Positions 38,111 through 50,270 of a stretch of 64,000 nucleotides of DNA are shown one piece after another (positions within the stretch are counted from its first letter, which is position 1; each line of letters starts with the position of its first letter). This DNA is from Pseudoscleropodium purum. Lineage: Eukaryota > Streptophyta > Bryopsida > Hypnales > Brachytheciaceae. The DNA is taken from contig OZ017795.1 of the NCBI GenBank assembly GCA_963969395.1, positions 42,389,063 to 42,453,062 of the forward strand. The letters are read 5' to 3'. The notes beneath the pieces were generated by a model, which saw nothing but the letters and a program-made list of their open reading frames with translations, did not search any database and was not told the origin of the DNA. The translations under genes were made by a program, and so were the position numbers.

Positions 38111-38660
38111 TTAGCATTGGTTTCAACATATCATTCCACCATATTAGTTCAGGGGAATTAACTCACTAAACCAGAAAACTCACCAACAAATAGCAAAAAA
38201 CAAGGTCACCTGGAAATGATGCAACTAAGGGCTCTATAGCATTTCTAGTGTCTGTACCCCAAGGGATGGGAAGTAAACACGTGGTTTGTAAATGTACAAA
38301 GTTTTGGTATCCAATGAAAATGAGACAAGTTGATAGCAATGGTAGCATTCTGAAATTATTGAATAGAGATTTTCAATATGTCGGTCAGTGAGGATGACAC
38401 CGAATATTGCACTAAGGATTTTATAGCTTAAGGAGGCACATGTCTAATTAGTGTAGAACACTTCCGATTAGCCACTTGTCCAGTATCATTACTGGTCCTA
38501 ACCTGAACTTTTGAGCTCTCCTTAAGGATAAAAGACCCGGCTTTCTTCAGGTATCATGTGGGTGAACTCAGTATCTACAAGTTGGTGAACTCACCTTTTC
38601 AAGTCAGTTACTGCTCCAACTTCATTTTATTTAGGGGCGCAATTTGCGAAAATGATTCTT

Positions 38661-41600
38661 CTACACGAACCTCAGCATCTTAATCTTCGTCGGATTGGGA
38701 GAGGAGGAGTTGCTCCGAGGTCTCCTCACTGCTGCATTTGGTGAATTTAGATACTGTCCTGGAGACCCTGCACAGGTCAAAAACAAACAAACTAATGAAT
38801 CACTGGCAAAAGCTTTTCCAGGTTCAAGGCGACCGGACAATGTACACCAAGTCCAGAGTTCATAGATCTTCACATTCAAAAATCTGTGGTCAAGTTCTCA
38901 TGGTCGTTCAGCAACATACTTGTGAATATTATCGAGTGGCCCTTGCAGTTCTGGAAATTTCCTACGAAGTTCAATGTTCCTAATCAACAATTGTGGCCCT
39001 CTGTGAGAATACCTTCTGAAGGACGTCTACATTTTCTGCTTTGGGATGGTGACGAGAGCCTGTTCGGGCTCCCTCCAATAACAGCTGCAACCGCACCTTC
39101 TTCAAGGATGGCGCTCAACCTTGCCTCTGGTTTCAGCCGTGGTTGGGGGTTCCAATCTTCATCAAGCAAAACAGAATACTCGTCTAGATATCCACCTACA
39201 CCCAACTCTCGGCCTTGATAGTCCAGACCGTAGGTTTCACCCATCGTCTGTGTTGACTGAAAAATCTCTTTCATGATTTGGGAATAATCTAGGGACTCTT
39301 CAGTGAGGCCATGTGTTTTCACTAATGACTCGTCATGCTCAGCGGCCAGCCATCCAGGCAATGACGAGGGTGGATCTGCACGGCAGACTTTAGAGGGCTG
39401 CAAGTTGCGACATCCAGAACTTGGTGGTTTGACAGTGGTGGATAGCATTTGTGAGATTCCTACCCCGTCCTCCTGCTCGAAGTCCTGGGTTTCATTGAGA
39501 TCCATGCACGGCATCCAAGCATTTTGGAAATCCGTTAAAGGCAAGCTGGGCGCCCCCTCAGAAAACACTCTTCCAGGAGATATATTCGTATGCTTCTGAG
39601 AATGAATCTTCTCTATAAACTGTGTCTCTAAAAGAAAATCAGTTTCGCTACCAAGTTCAGGACGGTTCGTTACTGAAGCCTTGGGTGACGACCTGAAAGC
39701 TAGCTCCTCAAAACGGGACAATCCACCGTTCGGCTCCAAGGCACCAACTATCCCAATACTCTCCGTCTCTACCAGTGTGTGCTGAGCAGCATTTCCATAT
39801 CTAGACACTTTCCTTGGCACCTCGGTATGTAACGTACAAGGAATCTCCTCGTCATTCCACCTATTCTCCAAACTTGTCAGATCGATTGGCTGAGGATTCT
39901 CGACCAAATCTGATTGCTCTACTGTCTGCATTAGCTCATGTGCAGCACTCTCATGCCCAAGTAAGTCACGTTCTGAGCTTACAGAGGATAGAATTTGAGA
40001 AGCCTGTGCAGAGGCATTAGGTTTTGAGCAATCTCCTGAACGACCTAGTTTATCCGATCTGGAACCGTGTTTTGACTTTCGCCTGTTTTTCCTAGATGGA
40101 ACAAGCACGTTGGTGTTGATCAACGTCCCATTTCTGGATTCATGAATAGAGGGTATAAGTACCGGATGGCAGTCGTCCTCTTGAATGATTTGAGTTTCCA
40201 GTTGCGCATCAAGACTCGAAGGATTTGCCAGTCCTGCGGAACCTAGTCTCTCCAATCCTGGACGTCTGCTGTTTCCTGCTGTTGAATCTTCATGGCAACA
40301 TCCAACAACACAACACTAGAGAATGAACGAAGGCCTAGACTGTAAAAATTGTGGCAGCAACTATATACTTTTCCCACAAGCAAAGGAACTACGACTCGGA
40401 AAACATCACCAAGACATGACTACGTTGTTCCTTGAACCAGAAAAAAGAGGTATCCGATAACTTCTGTATTCAGGCCAGATATAGGAGATTTGGCAACTCG
40501 GGGCTGCCTAAAGACTCAGCAATTTTACCCAAAATATGAACCCGACTTTAACCGTGACTTGAAATCCATCCGAAGTCATGATCCAAAGAAATGATGTCCG
40601 AGAAACATACCAATCTTTTTATGCTTGCCTTCATCTCCTCTAAAAATCTTTTCCGTCAAATCTGTACAGTCAAAAGTCGCTGGTCGTGAATACTTCAAAA
40701 CGTCCGCCAGCTCCCTTCTACCTCCAGGGTCTGACAACCTCTGTTCTTCGGCAGACTGAGATACATTCATGGAGCTTGATTCCCCAGGACAATCGTTAGG
40801 AGGAAGGCTCTCCACATCGAGTTGACCTGGTTTAGCAGGCTGATGTATGACATGGTCTTCTGCAATGGCCTTCATTACATCTAATGATATTCGTGGCAAA
40901 CCTCTGCCGAGAGGTTTCTTTTCTTTGAATAGTGCCTGACATCGCCTTCTCATTGTGGGTTTGTGCTTGGAAACTCTTGCCGGCGTCCCGAATCCAAACG
41001 CTGGCGGCAAAACGCTTGTACAGACAGAGTCAACCTCGTCCTCGTGCACATTTTTGGGGGATTCAGCGCTTACATTCTGGCGTTCGAACCTGGGAGTCTC
41101 GAGCACAATATTACTTTCTTTCGTCTGAAATTTCTCAATCTTGGGGCTACTAACCTTTGAAGGTTTAGGTGACTGGTGATGACTTTTAATTTTCTTCAGT
41201 CTATGAAGAGAGTCTGGACCCCCAAAATGGGCAAGCCTACTGGCCAATTTCCTTTTTTCACTAGCCCGAGTGAATGCGTCTATGGGAACAGATCGTTTCC
41301 GTCTCGTTTTCCTCGGACCTGAATCAGTAAAAAAAACCTCAAAGTTATGACAGGGACAGGCTACGCACTGTATCCAGATTTCCAACCCTCAAGAACTACA
41401 TACAAAGCACATAAAAACTACATGTTAATCAGTCACTGTTAAAATAGTCGGAACCCCTCAATTATATGTACAACACGAACCTTTCTTTGATATGAGGATA
41501 GCACCGTTTTCGCCGGTCTCTTCCATGGGTTGTACAAGAGGAACAGCTGACCCGACGACTGCTTCCATCGCAGTAATCTTTTCTGAAATCTCTTCTCTCT

Positions 41601-44600
41601 CGGTTTCCTTCTGAACCTACATTATGGGCATCAAATCTTAAGACTTAAGAATATCATCAAAAACGTCTTAAAATGACTCTAAACAGAATGCCCTGCGATC
41701 AGCACTCTTAGATAGTTCAGCCATTTAGTTATCAACTTTAAGACCAATGCCCAGGAGGTTGCAATCAACGAGAAATGAAGACTTACTCAGCCTTAAGACT
41801 TACCAAGTCTGCATGTGTTGAATCTGGAGCAGATTGAACCTCAGACACTCCCTCCACATACCCGTTAAACTCCATTCTCTCAAATATGTCGGCTACAGTT
41901 TGAGAAAGGCGCTCCTTATAACTAATGGACGAAAAATTACAGACATTAGCGAAAAAGCAACTAGTCAAGAACTATCAGAAGTCATAACTCTTACAGAAGC
42001 GCCGGTTTTCTCTTTGGCGTATGATATGTCACTTGGAATGTTATACAGCCGAACCAACGAACAGTCCATTGTTGAATTTCGAAATTCCCTGCTCTAAAAA
42101 CACAACCAAATAGCCTTGGGCGCAAGAATGACAAAAACCTTCAGTATCTGGTCTACCATGTGTAGAGAAACCAGGAATTCTGTTACCTGTTGCGGATTAC
42201 TCGAATACTGTAATCAAGCAGGCTCTCACCACCGAAGATACCACCTCCTAAATCGAACTGGATATCGTCCAAAAGCTTGCAAATATCTCTCAAAATTTTC
42301 GACTTTTCTTTCTCAAGAGGCCCACCGCAGTCCCGTTCAATTAACTCCATTCGGAAAAGGATCTGTAATTCATAAGCCCTCAGTTTCTCCTGACGTGTAT
42401 ACACAAAATCAGAAGTGGCAGGCTCGCAATTAGTGTACTGTCTAGCAAGTTTCTTTGGTTTTACCAGGAGCTTATCCATCAGCCGGCCAGCAACCATCTC
42501 CGATAGAATGGCTTCATTCGTCTGGCCACAAGAATTAGCACCATAGGATGACCCTCCGTTTTCTATGCTGTTGACATCAAACATGACAAAATTCCCCACC
42601 CCAGAGACTGAGCCCAGCGTTTCCTGCTTCATGACTCGCGTGAGTTCTTTATTACGATCAAATCTCTCAGCTTTCGACAGGTTAATTGCGGAGCTTGAAT
42701 CAGAGTTGCACGGTTTCAAAGTCTCCCTTCTCTCAATATTTTTCTGAGCACTGTTGTGCACTTGCGCGGAATCACCCTTGCTTGGACATTGCATATCTTC
42801 ATTAGAAGGGCATACCAAGTCCAAAGCTAGTTTCCTCTTCAATATAATCCGCTGAGCTCTGGTTGCATTAGACATGATTCCCTTGACGAACACCTTTAGA
42901 TCTCCAGCATCACTCTGAAGGCAGTCTTGCAATATTTGATCAATCGACGACAAGTAAGATTCTGCTTGTTCCTCAGTAAGTGATATCGCTGAAAAGAGAC
43001 ACTTGCCTCTAAAAGGCAAGATTGAATTGTCGGCTCGTCCAATTCTCTCGGCAGATCCAAGATGACGAAATCCACCCTCCATTGGTAATACTCCTGGGCC
43101 TGGTTCAGAGGGTCCTATTCCAAAAATACATTACGTAAGAAGCGAAAAATACTTCCAGATCAAGAAAAAACAAACTTGTGCATACCAACGGAGCTTGAGC
43201 ACGTAGCCCTCCATGAGCTTGTGCAAAATTAGCACATTATTACACCAGCGTTCGAAATGATCAAATAAAGCATAAATCATACTGAAACCGGACCAGGTAG
43301 CTCGTCATTGCACTTGATCGCACTGAAGATAGCCGCAATTACAGAACTCGTAGCTCATGACATTAATTGTGCTAGGACTACGTTGACTTCGTTCTCGCAA
43401 ATCTACAGACTCCTTACAGCAGACGTAGACAAAGAACAAAGATGAATCTGAAGTTATCAAAGTAGGGCTGTGAGGGTCAATAGTACCTGGCGCAGCTTGG
43501 GAGAGAGGAACAATTTGTAGATTTGTCATTGGCTTCGGTTTAGACACGAGATCGAGCCAGCATTTGATGATCGTGATGGCTTTCGATGGCTTCTTTCCCG
43601 TTCCGGGTCGCATGTATCTATTCTCTATTTGGACTCTTCCAGTACCTACAGTTTTCCTGTGCAGTATATACCGCCAATACTGAATCCAACTATATGCCTC
43701 CCTTTGGGTGTCCTTAATCTTCTCAGCATAGGTAGGCTTCTCTTTACACCCATATTCGGTTCTCTGCCTCTTCACAACGGGAGTATCTATCATTGAAATG
43801 GAAGAAGCAAGCCGTTTTTTCGGCCTCATTTCCTGCTTGCTGTGGGCGCATTCGCTGCCTTCTAAGCGTACATCTCCATCACTCTTTACAACGGGATGCA
43901 ATAGAGATGGTAGCCCCAGTAATGGTCCATTCTCATGTACCTGGAACTGCTTTCTGCAGTCAGAGCCCAACGGTTGAGGTGACTGGTACTTTTGCAACAA
44001 GGCAGCGTATTTCAGACTAATCGGCTCAAGGATAGCTGAGCTGCAATCTCCGTCTATATATAAATCAACCTCAGCAACACTGTTCTTACGTGCAATAGCA
44101 AGAAGCAATATCTGCCATGCACGATCTCCTGGTTCGAAGCTCTTAGGTTCTTGCTGCAGCTGCTGAAGTATATCATGGCCATAGACATCATGCCCGAGGG
44201 GGTCGAACTCCAATCCTTTATTTTCAGCTGAAGTCATGCTACTCCTCTTCTTAGAATTCACTTCACATTCTTCACGATGATATAAAAGATAACGGAACGA
44301 ACACTTGAAAGACACATCCTGCTTTCGTATGAGGGACTTCACCACAATTTTGACGATTGGAGATTGCAGGGATGGGAAGCTCACTAGGGATAATCTTTCT
44401 GCTTTAGAAGACAACGAACCCAAATTCAACATTGCTGAGACACTTTTTTTCATCGAAGCGCTGTCCACAACGTTAGAGCCAAGTGAAAGTACCTCAAGCC
44501 TGCAAATCGGAGGCTGAAGCTGTGCCCCATCCCTGGCCTGTACATTGATTCGAAGCTTGCATTGCATTCTACGAGCATTGGGCTGAACTTGAAGATCTGG

Positions 44601-45757
44601 ATGAACGACAGAAAACCAGAGCAAAGATGCCGGTATGCAATCAGAAGCGATTGCAAGCGCATCCATAGTCGAGTACTTCCACTTCGTTTGAGCAAAAACT
44701 GCCTGAAACTCTGGCCTCTGTGGTTCTCGATAAGTTTCAGTGTACGCAGTCGGTCTCTGAGCATGGCGTGCAAATGATGCAGATACATGTGGCATATCAA
44801 TCCAGCAAGCGCTAATGCCCTGCAACCGGAAGGGCTCTTGTAATCTTTTCATCTCCGATGAAAAAGATTTGAAGAGCTCTGTGTCCCTCGCTGGGGTGGG
44901 CATATTCATAAAGCTTGCAAATTGCTCCATATTGTCAGGCAAATGGGAAAACACGATGACCAGATTTTTCTGGGAATTGAAAGGATTGCCATCATGGAAC
45001 TCACCTCCTCTCCTGGCCTGGTCCTCATCCGACGAAGATCCATCGCTTATAATTACAGAATTCCAGTTAAAATCTGAGAGCAATTCTTGCAGAGCTCTAA
45101 CTACATAATTTACTTTGCTCCGAGTGGCCTGAAATGGATCGCATTTACCGTTGACATCAGTAGCAACTGTAAAAAGTGTTTGCTGGAAAAGACCAAGGCT
45201 AGAATCAACAAGTCTGTCCTCCGCAGACTTGAAACGACCAATCTGCCCTCCAGACCGATCCTTTAACAGCTTTTGCAACGTGGAACTGGACGCTGAAGGT
45301 GACAATGATGAATCAAAGAGCTTGTAACTCCAACTGGTGCTCCTCTTGTGACCAGTGTTGTGCTCGTTGCACACAGCTAAAATACGCTCGACACTGCTAT
45401 GAATCAGACCTGCATATGCCTGTGATGCATTTATATTTCCCTGACCAACACCAAGATACCCTAATTAGGCCTTCACCAAAGCCACAGGGCCACAGCACCT
45501 AAAGCAGATTGGTACTCTTAAATACCCTACACTTCAAATCATTGACCTATCAGCTGGACTAAACTATCCGATACGATTAGACGTTGGAATTGCTAAGAAG
45601 TAGACTGCACTTCCGTCAGTCTTTAGTTCATATGGAAACTCAGCCGCAGGGGTAGTTATGATTCGGAGGCACTAACCTGGGCAAATACTTGTACATCGAC
45701 AAGAACTACAAGGCGCTCGAGCCGTTGCCAACCCTGGGCTAAAGAAATAGTCCTCAT
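38661..45757 (-). CDS. Treslin/SLD3-type DNA replication initiation protein
   Basis: Eight exons with matching phases: 45677-45757, 43487-45440, 42187-43114, 41804-41921, 41481-41616, 40611-41318, 39013-40278 and 38661-38767, about 1765 aa. Exon 1 starts at an ATG and encodes RLERLVVLVDVQVF. Exon 2 continues with SWSYKLFDSS, matching the Treslin N-terminal domain (target W-x-x-K-F-F-D-S). Exons 3-4 carry the Sld3/Treslin domain: LRAYELQILFRMELIERD, ILRDICKLLDDI and YKERLSQTVADIFERMEF. The C-terminal half is long, basic and rich in SP/TP sites (KPSKVSSPK), as expected of a CDK-regulated TopBP1/Dpb11 partner. Animal Treslin loads Cdc45 at origins in the nucleus; the plant role is inferred. The C-terminal exon is the least certain: another frame of the same exon would end in SQSDED. 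Confidence 0.85.
40275..40283 (-). promoter_or_regulatory. Tandem NAGNAG splice acceptor of Treslin exon 7
   Basis: On the minus strand the intron ends AACAGCAG, so splicing can use either AG three bases apart, with exon 7 starting at 40278 or 40275. Both keep the reading frame and differ by one residue. Confidence 0.55.
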
Positions 45758-46999
45758 ATCTCAATCTCGGTTCCGAAGTCCGAAAAAATTGAGGAACCTA
45801 GAGGTACAACGATTTAGACGGTCGATTCGTGCACTTACAGTGCTCGAATTGGATCACCTTCGGTGAAAATCCATGGAGCACTTTGGCTGACCGGTCATAC
45901 ATCTCCACTCGCAAGAAAAGTAAAACTAATTTCTGCGAGTAAGGAACATACAAGAATGTAAGTGACCGGCAGCGCAATTTCAGTAAACAAGTAAACTACC
46001 GGCAGAATGCAAGGACATTAGGGTAAGATTCTGCACAAGAGAATCATAGCAGTCAAACCGAAGAGAAAGCCACAAAAATTAGAGTGTCTTCTGCAATTTG
46101 ATTCAGTCTGTTTAGAAACAACGGTGTTCGATAATCCCATAGGATTGCGTACGACGACTGTAATATTCTTGTCTTCCTGTTGCTCAATCAGAAATGATTT
46201 GAACGTTTTTAACGTTTATTCAATCTCTATATGTGTACTTACAGCTGAAGAACAGGTATGTGATATTAAAATCGCATGAAAAGCAGGCTAAGGCAATCAA
46301 GATGCAATTGGAAGATTGTGAGAATAGTCCACTTTCGGTAACACTGCATCGAGAACAAACGCCGATTGGAAACGCCAGGAATTCTTTCATCATTCACCAC
46401 AAAACAAAGCATCTATTCTACCCAAGACCAGTGAGGAAACCTAAACAAGAAACCCGTCGCAACGTGAACTGTGCAGAAGAGACTCCCATCGACGCGAGAA
46501 GTTGAGAACCTACTCAGCACGCAAACTGAGCATTTCATTTCACAGGATATCGTCCGTTGTCTTCGAAGAGAGCTCCTGCCCTTCATCCCCCCATCACAGC
46601 TGCCGCACTAAAGTGTGAAATGGAGCTCCTCTGCTGCTGAGGTCTATCCACTGCGCTCGCAATTCAAAGAAACTCAAGGGTTAGGGCATAATAGACATGC
46701 GCATGGGCCGTGTCCAGCAGCTTGAGAGATCGGAGACGGTGCTCGTCAACGTCGACGTTGGCATTAGAGCTCGAGATGGCGGGAACGTTTTGAAAGCGAC
46801 GTCTTTTCCGGAAGTTGCGCTTTCCCGCCACAACGGCACACTAACCCTGGCGCCAAGCCTCTCCCCTAATAACTCCAAGACCGAATGACGGATCTGCCCG
46901 GGCCCGGGGAAGAGAGCTGGGGTCGAGGGAAGAGAACGTTGAGGGAACTTGCGGGAACTTTAGCCTAGAATACTTTTTAAGAAATTCGCTGGAAAGTTA
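45758..46999 (-). promoter_or_regulatory. 5' flank and probable 5' UTR of Treslin
   Basis: Gene-like composition extends about 1.2 kb beyond the first coding exon. A GC-rich stretch around 46,690-46,930 includes CCCGGGCCCGGGG near 46,898. Open frames here (for example 46233-46505 on plus) show no domain. The region probably holds the promoter and 5' leader of Treslin. No divergent plus-strand gene was identified. Confidence 0.4.
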
Positions 47000-49129
47000 T
47001 TTCCGCGTCTGGCAGGGACTATTTAAGCGAATCAATTTTTTAGTGGTAAAACACTCGAGATAAAAGTTTTTAAAAATGGTAGAGTTTTGTATAATTTTTT
47101 TCCAGATGGTAGAGCATATGTTGTGACAAGTTGTGGAATTTGGTGTATTAAGTGTGGAAATTCTTCGCTATTTTTCTAGAAGTGTAGTGGTAGGGAATGC
47201 TAGGTCATGGCAAATAATGTGTAAAAGTGGCAATTTTATTAAGAAAAAACATACAAATGTATATAACTAAGTTTGCTAATTGTAGCAACATGTGAAAGTA
47301 AACTTTAAACATGTAAGAGTCATTCACATGAATCACCGACTACTAAGTGACAAAAAGCACCACAAATGACACAACAATTTAAAGGAAGACAAAAAAATTG
47401 AAAATTCACACAAATTGAAAACAAGTGACATTAACTCATTACATTCACTAACTAGGGATTTGAATCCTATTTGCTTAAAGCAAGAGTTCCTATTTGCAGT
47501 ATTAGTGATTTGCACACACTACACAAACAAGCAATGTTAAGAAAAAACTTAGACCTCATCATAATATGAATCCATTGGTTTGCTGAGGCTCTCGGATGCT
47601 TACTGTCTCGCTCCTTGTTTTCCAATATTGACCACATCCCAACAGAGATCTTCATTGTCAAAGAAAACAACTCGTTTAAAGTTAGAAGCCTGCCAAATCT
47701 TATGAAAAATTAGGATTCTAAAGGGAGAGGATACTGAAAACAAAGGAAGATTAGGCATCTCCATGGTGTCCCACTTTTACAACGTTTTTCCAAGACTTAA
47801 TGGCAATCTTATATAGAAAATTCTCCAATGTGTAAAATTTTTGTCCAAACATCCTACCACTAGTGGCAAGTGCTTGCCGAGCCCATTACAGTGATAAGAT
47901 TTAAGAAACTTCAATATAGAAAAGCAAGGCTCATCCTCCACCGAGCCCAAGACCAAACAATAGTCGATCTCCGCAAGCTTAAAATATTTTCAAATGAGTA
48001 TCTTCAAATGCCAAGATTAAGAAAATCTTTGCCAAAATAAGATCACATGAAGCTAAGGCACATGCAGCTTCACAATTAGCTCTCATTGTAAACTTACATA
48101 AACTTTGTTGATTGTCCAAATTAGAGGTAGATAGAATCTTAAGGTAGTAAAGTCAGCACCCCTTCATTCAACAACCTTGCATGAGAATGTAAATTTTTGA
48201 GTACAAATAAGTGATGACCAAAGCTTTCCTCTTCGCCTAATTGCTTCTAATATAGAGGGTAAATTATTCCAAAAGCATCTAACAACTCTTGCTATGGAAA
48301 GCATTGATCTAACTCATCAGACAGTGATTAGGCAATCTTTGCCACTAGCACAATGAAATTGCACTCAACCCTATTATTGCAGAATGATACATTAGACATT
48401 TACAGTACATACTATGTAATGAAACATGCCATTTATACTTGACGTGCAAACAATTCACAAACAAGCTCAAATGCACCATATAATCCAATGATGAACAAAG
48501 TGAAGCAATAGCCAAAAAAATAGAATCTAGAATGAACTCCAACACCATCGATTGAATCCCAACCCAAATTGCCATGACTCATCTATGAATGAGCTATCAA
48601 TTTAAATTTGTCACCTATATTCTTATCCTACATGTAGTGTAACTAGCAAAATGAACCACCAAAGAAAAAATGGAATCTAGAAAAGAATCCCCCCTTTAAG
48701 CCTAAAGCTATCAATTGTACCAAGCCTAACTACCAAGCCAAAGACATCAATTGAAATGCATGAAGTAAGTCAAGCATCAAACAAGACATCCAAAAAAAAT
48801 GGAATAAAAAATAGAACTCCAATCCTCATGACCAAATTCTCATACACGCATAGCATATGAGCAAGAATGGAGAACATTGATGAAACAAAAAAAACAAGTT
48901 GGAAAACATTCTAAATAGTAACAATAGAAAACAAGTAACAAAAAACTAGAAAAGCAACAATACAAGACAAAACCTACAAACCACTGTTGGATGTTCCCTA
49001 TAGTTTGCGCCAAATCTTCTTTGGTTACAAAAATATGATCGCCTATCAACTTGCAATGGCAGCAGAAACATACATTTGTGATCCCAAAATTGAAGACTAG
49101 ATGAGACACATTGTTATCTAGCATTTGCC
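47000..49129. other. AT-rich spacer
   Basis: Composition falls sharply after about 47,030. No gene, RNA or bounded repeat is recognised. The part after about 48,600 may be the downstream end of the hAT-like transposase relic. Confidence 0.3.
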
Positions 49130-50270
49130 TCTACTTTGTTGGAATTTCGGAACAGGACAAGGCTACGAATTCTTAGTACCATTTGAACTCCACTGTCATA
49201 AAGGCAATGCTTTCATCCACAAACATTTTGTGCAAATCAGCCTAGCATACTTTGATCGATTGCATGAAGTTGCATATGAAAACATCACGGGCCTAAGAGA
49301 GCTTACTGAGGCAATGTATGGCATTCAGCATGGAAATGAAACAAGCAAGAGACAACAAAACCTCTGTGTTGGAAAGATAATCAAAGTTGGTGTTTGTAAC
49401 AAAGTTACTTTTGTTTCCAACACTAGCCACGTTGAGGCCCATCTTTACTAGAAAGACCTTGTATTCCGCCATTATCCTCTAGGTTGGATTGCGCATCGAA
49501 ATCCACCTTGTTTCTACATTCTTCACCATCTTATTACCTTCAATTTCCACGAGATCTACGAGCTTCTTCGAGCTTCTACAGCTCAATGTGTTACTTATAG
49601 CTATGACAAAAATACGAATACAAGCTCTAGCAGAGTCCCTCCAAGTGGAAGACCACAAGGTAGTTTGAAAGTGTTTCTACCACCAAATTGATGTAATGGC
49701 TCGCGCAACTTGCACCAAGGCAAAAGGGAGCCCACTCTCCTAAATCTAGGTGGAGCCCCCAATCTTGGAGCCTTGGAACGTATTCACTCCATCTACACCA
49801 AAAGAAACTACCTCACCAGCTATTTGTTCTTTTGTGAGCCCTCCCTTGCCTAACAACGCTTATATGATCATGTTTGTGAGATTATCTATAATGCCACAGT
49901 CAAAAACACACAACAAATGCAACAAGTATGGGATCCTTTCCCAGGAATTGACATCATAAACGTGAACCTCAACCCAAGAAGTATTATCCACCGCCAACAT
50001 TTCATCTACTTTGGTTGATACAAAATAAGCATTTTAAACAACAACTTTCAATGTAGAAAACACAGAAGAATAAAGGTGTTCAAACATCTTCCATCCAGAA
50101 GTCTCAGACTAGTGCTTCCAAAGGATGTTCTTCACTTTTAGGTGGTGTAGCAAATGCTATTTATGCTCGTAGTCACACATTGGTTGTCCAAAATTCAAGA
50201 TTTAAAACAATGTCACAAGTTGAATTTTGATCCCTTTCTATTTCCTTCACCATCGAAGTCCGCAATGAAT
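49130..50270 (-). pseudogene. Decayed hAT-like transposase (DUF4371-like)
   Basis: Minus-strand frames give an ordered set of protein-like pieces: KVDEMLAVDNTSWVEVHVY, IIDNLTNMII, GGLTKEQIAGEVVSFGVDG with VNTFQGSKIGG, EGNKMVKNVETRWISM, a YKVLLVKMGL stretch, and VLLSLACFISMLNAIHCLSKL with ARDVFICNFMQSIKVC. The order (a V-D-N-x-x-W block, an F-x-x-D-G block, then K-T-R-W) matches the RNase-H-like core of hAT-type transposases and their domesticated zinc-finger relatives. Frameshifts and stops between pieces make it a pseudogene. N-terminal sequence may continue upstream toward 50.9 kb. Confidence 0.6.

Noticed and set aside
42183..43082. A separate 299-residue protein gene
   Set aside because: It is the body of Treslin exon 3. 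Acceptor and donor phases match the neighbouring exons and the domain continues across the junctions.
43305..45374. A 689-residue gene starting at a GTG codon
   Set aside because: The frame continues upstream to a phase-0 acceptor at 45440 and joins an ATG exon encoding RLVVLVDV. The true donor lies before the apparent stop.
46233..46505. A plus-strand gene divergent from Treslin
   Set aside because: The 90-codon frame has no recognised domain and lies in the expected Treslin leader and promoter.
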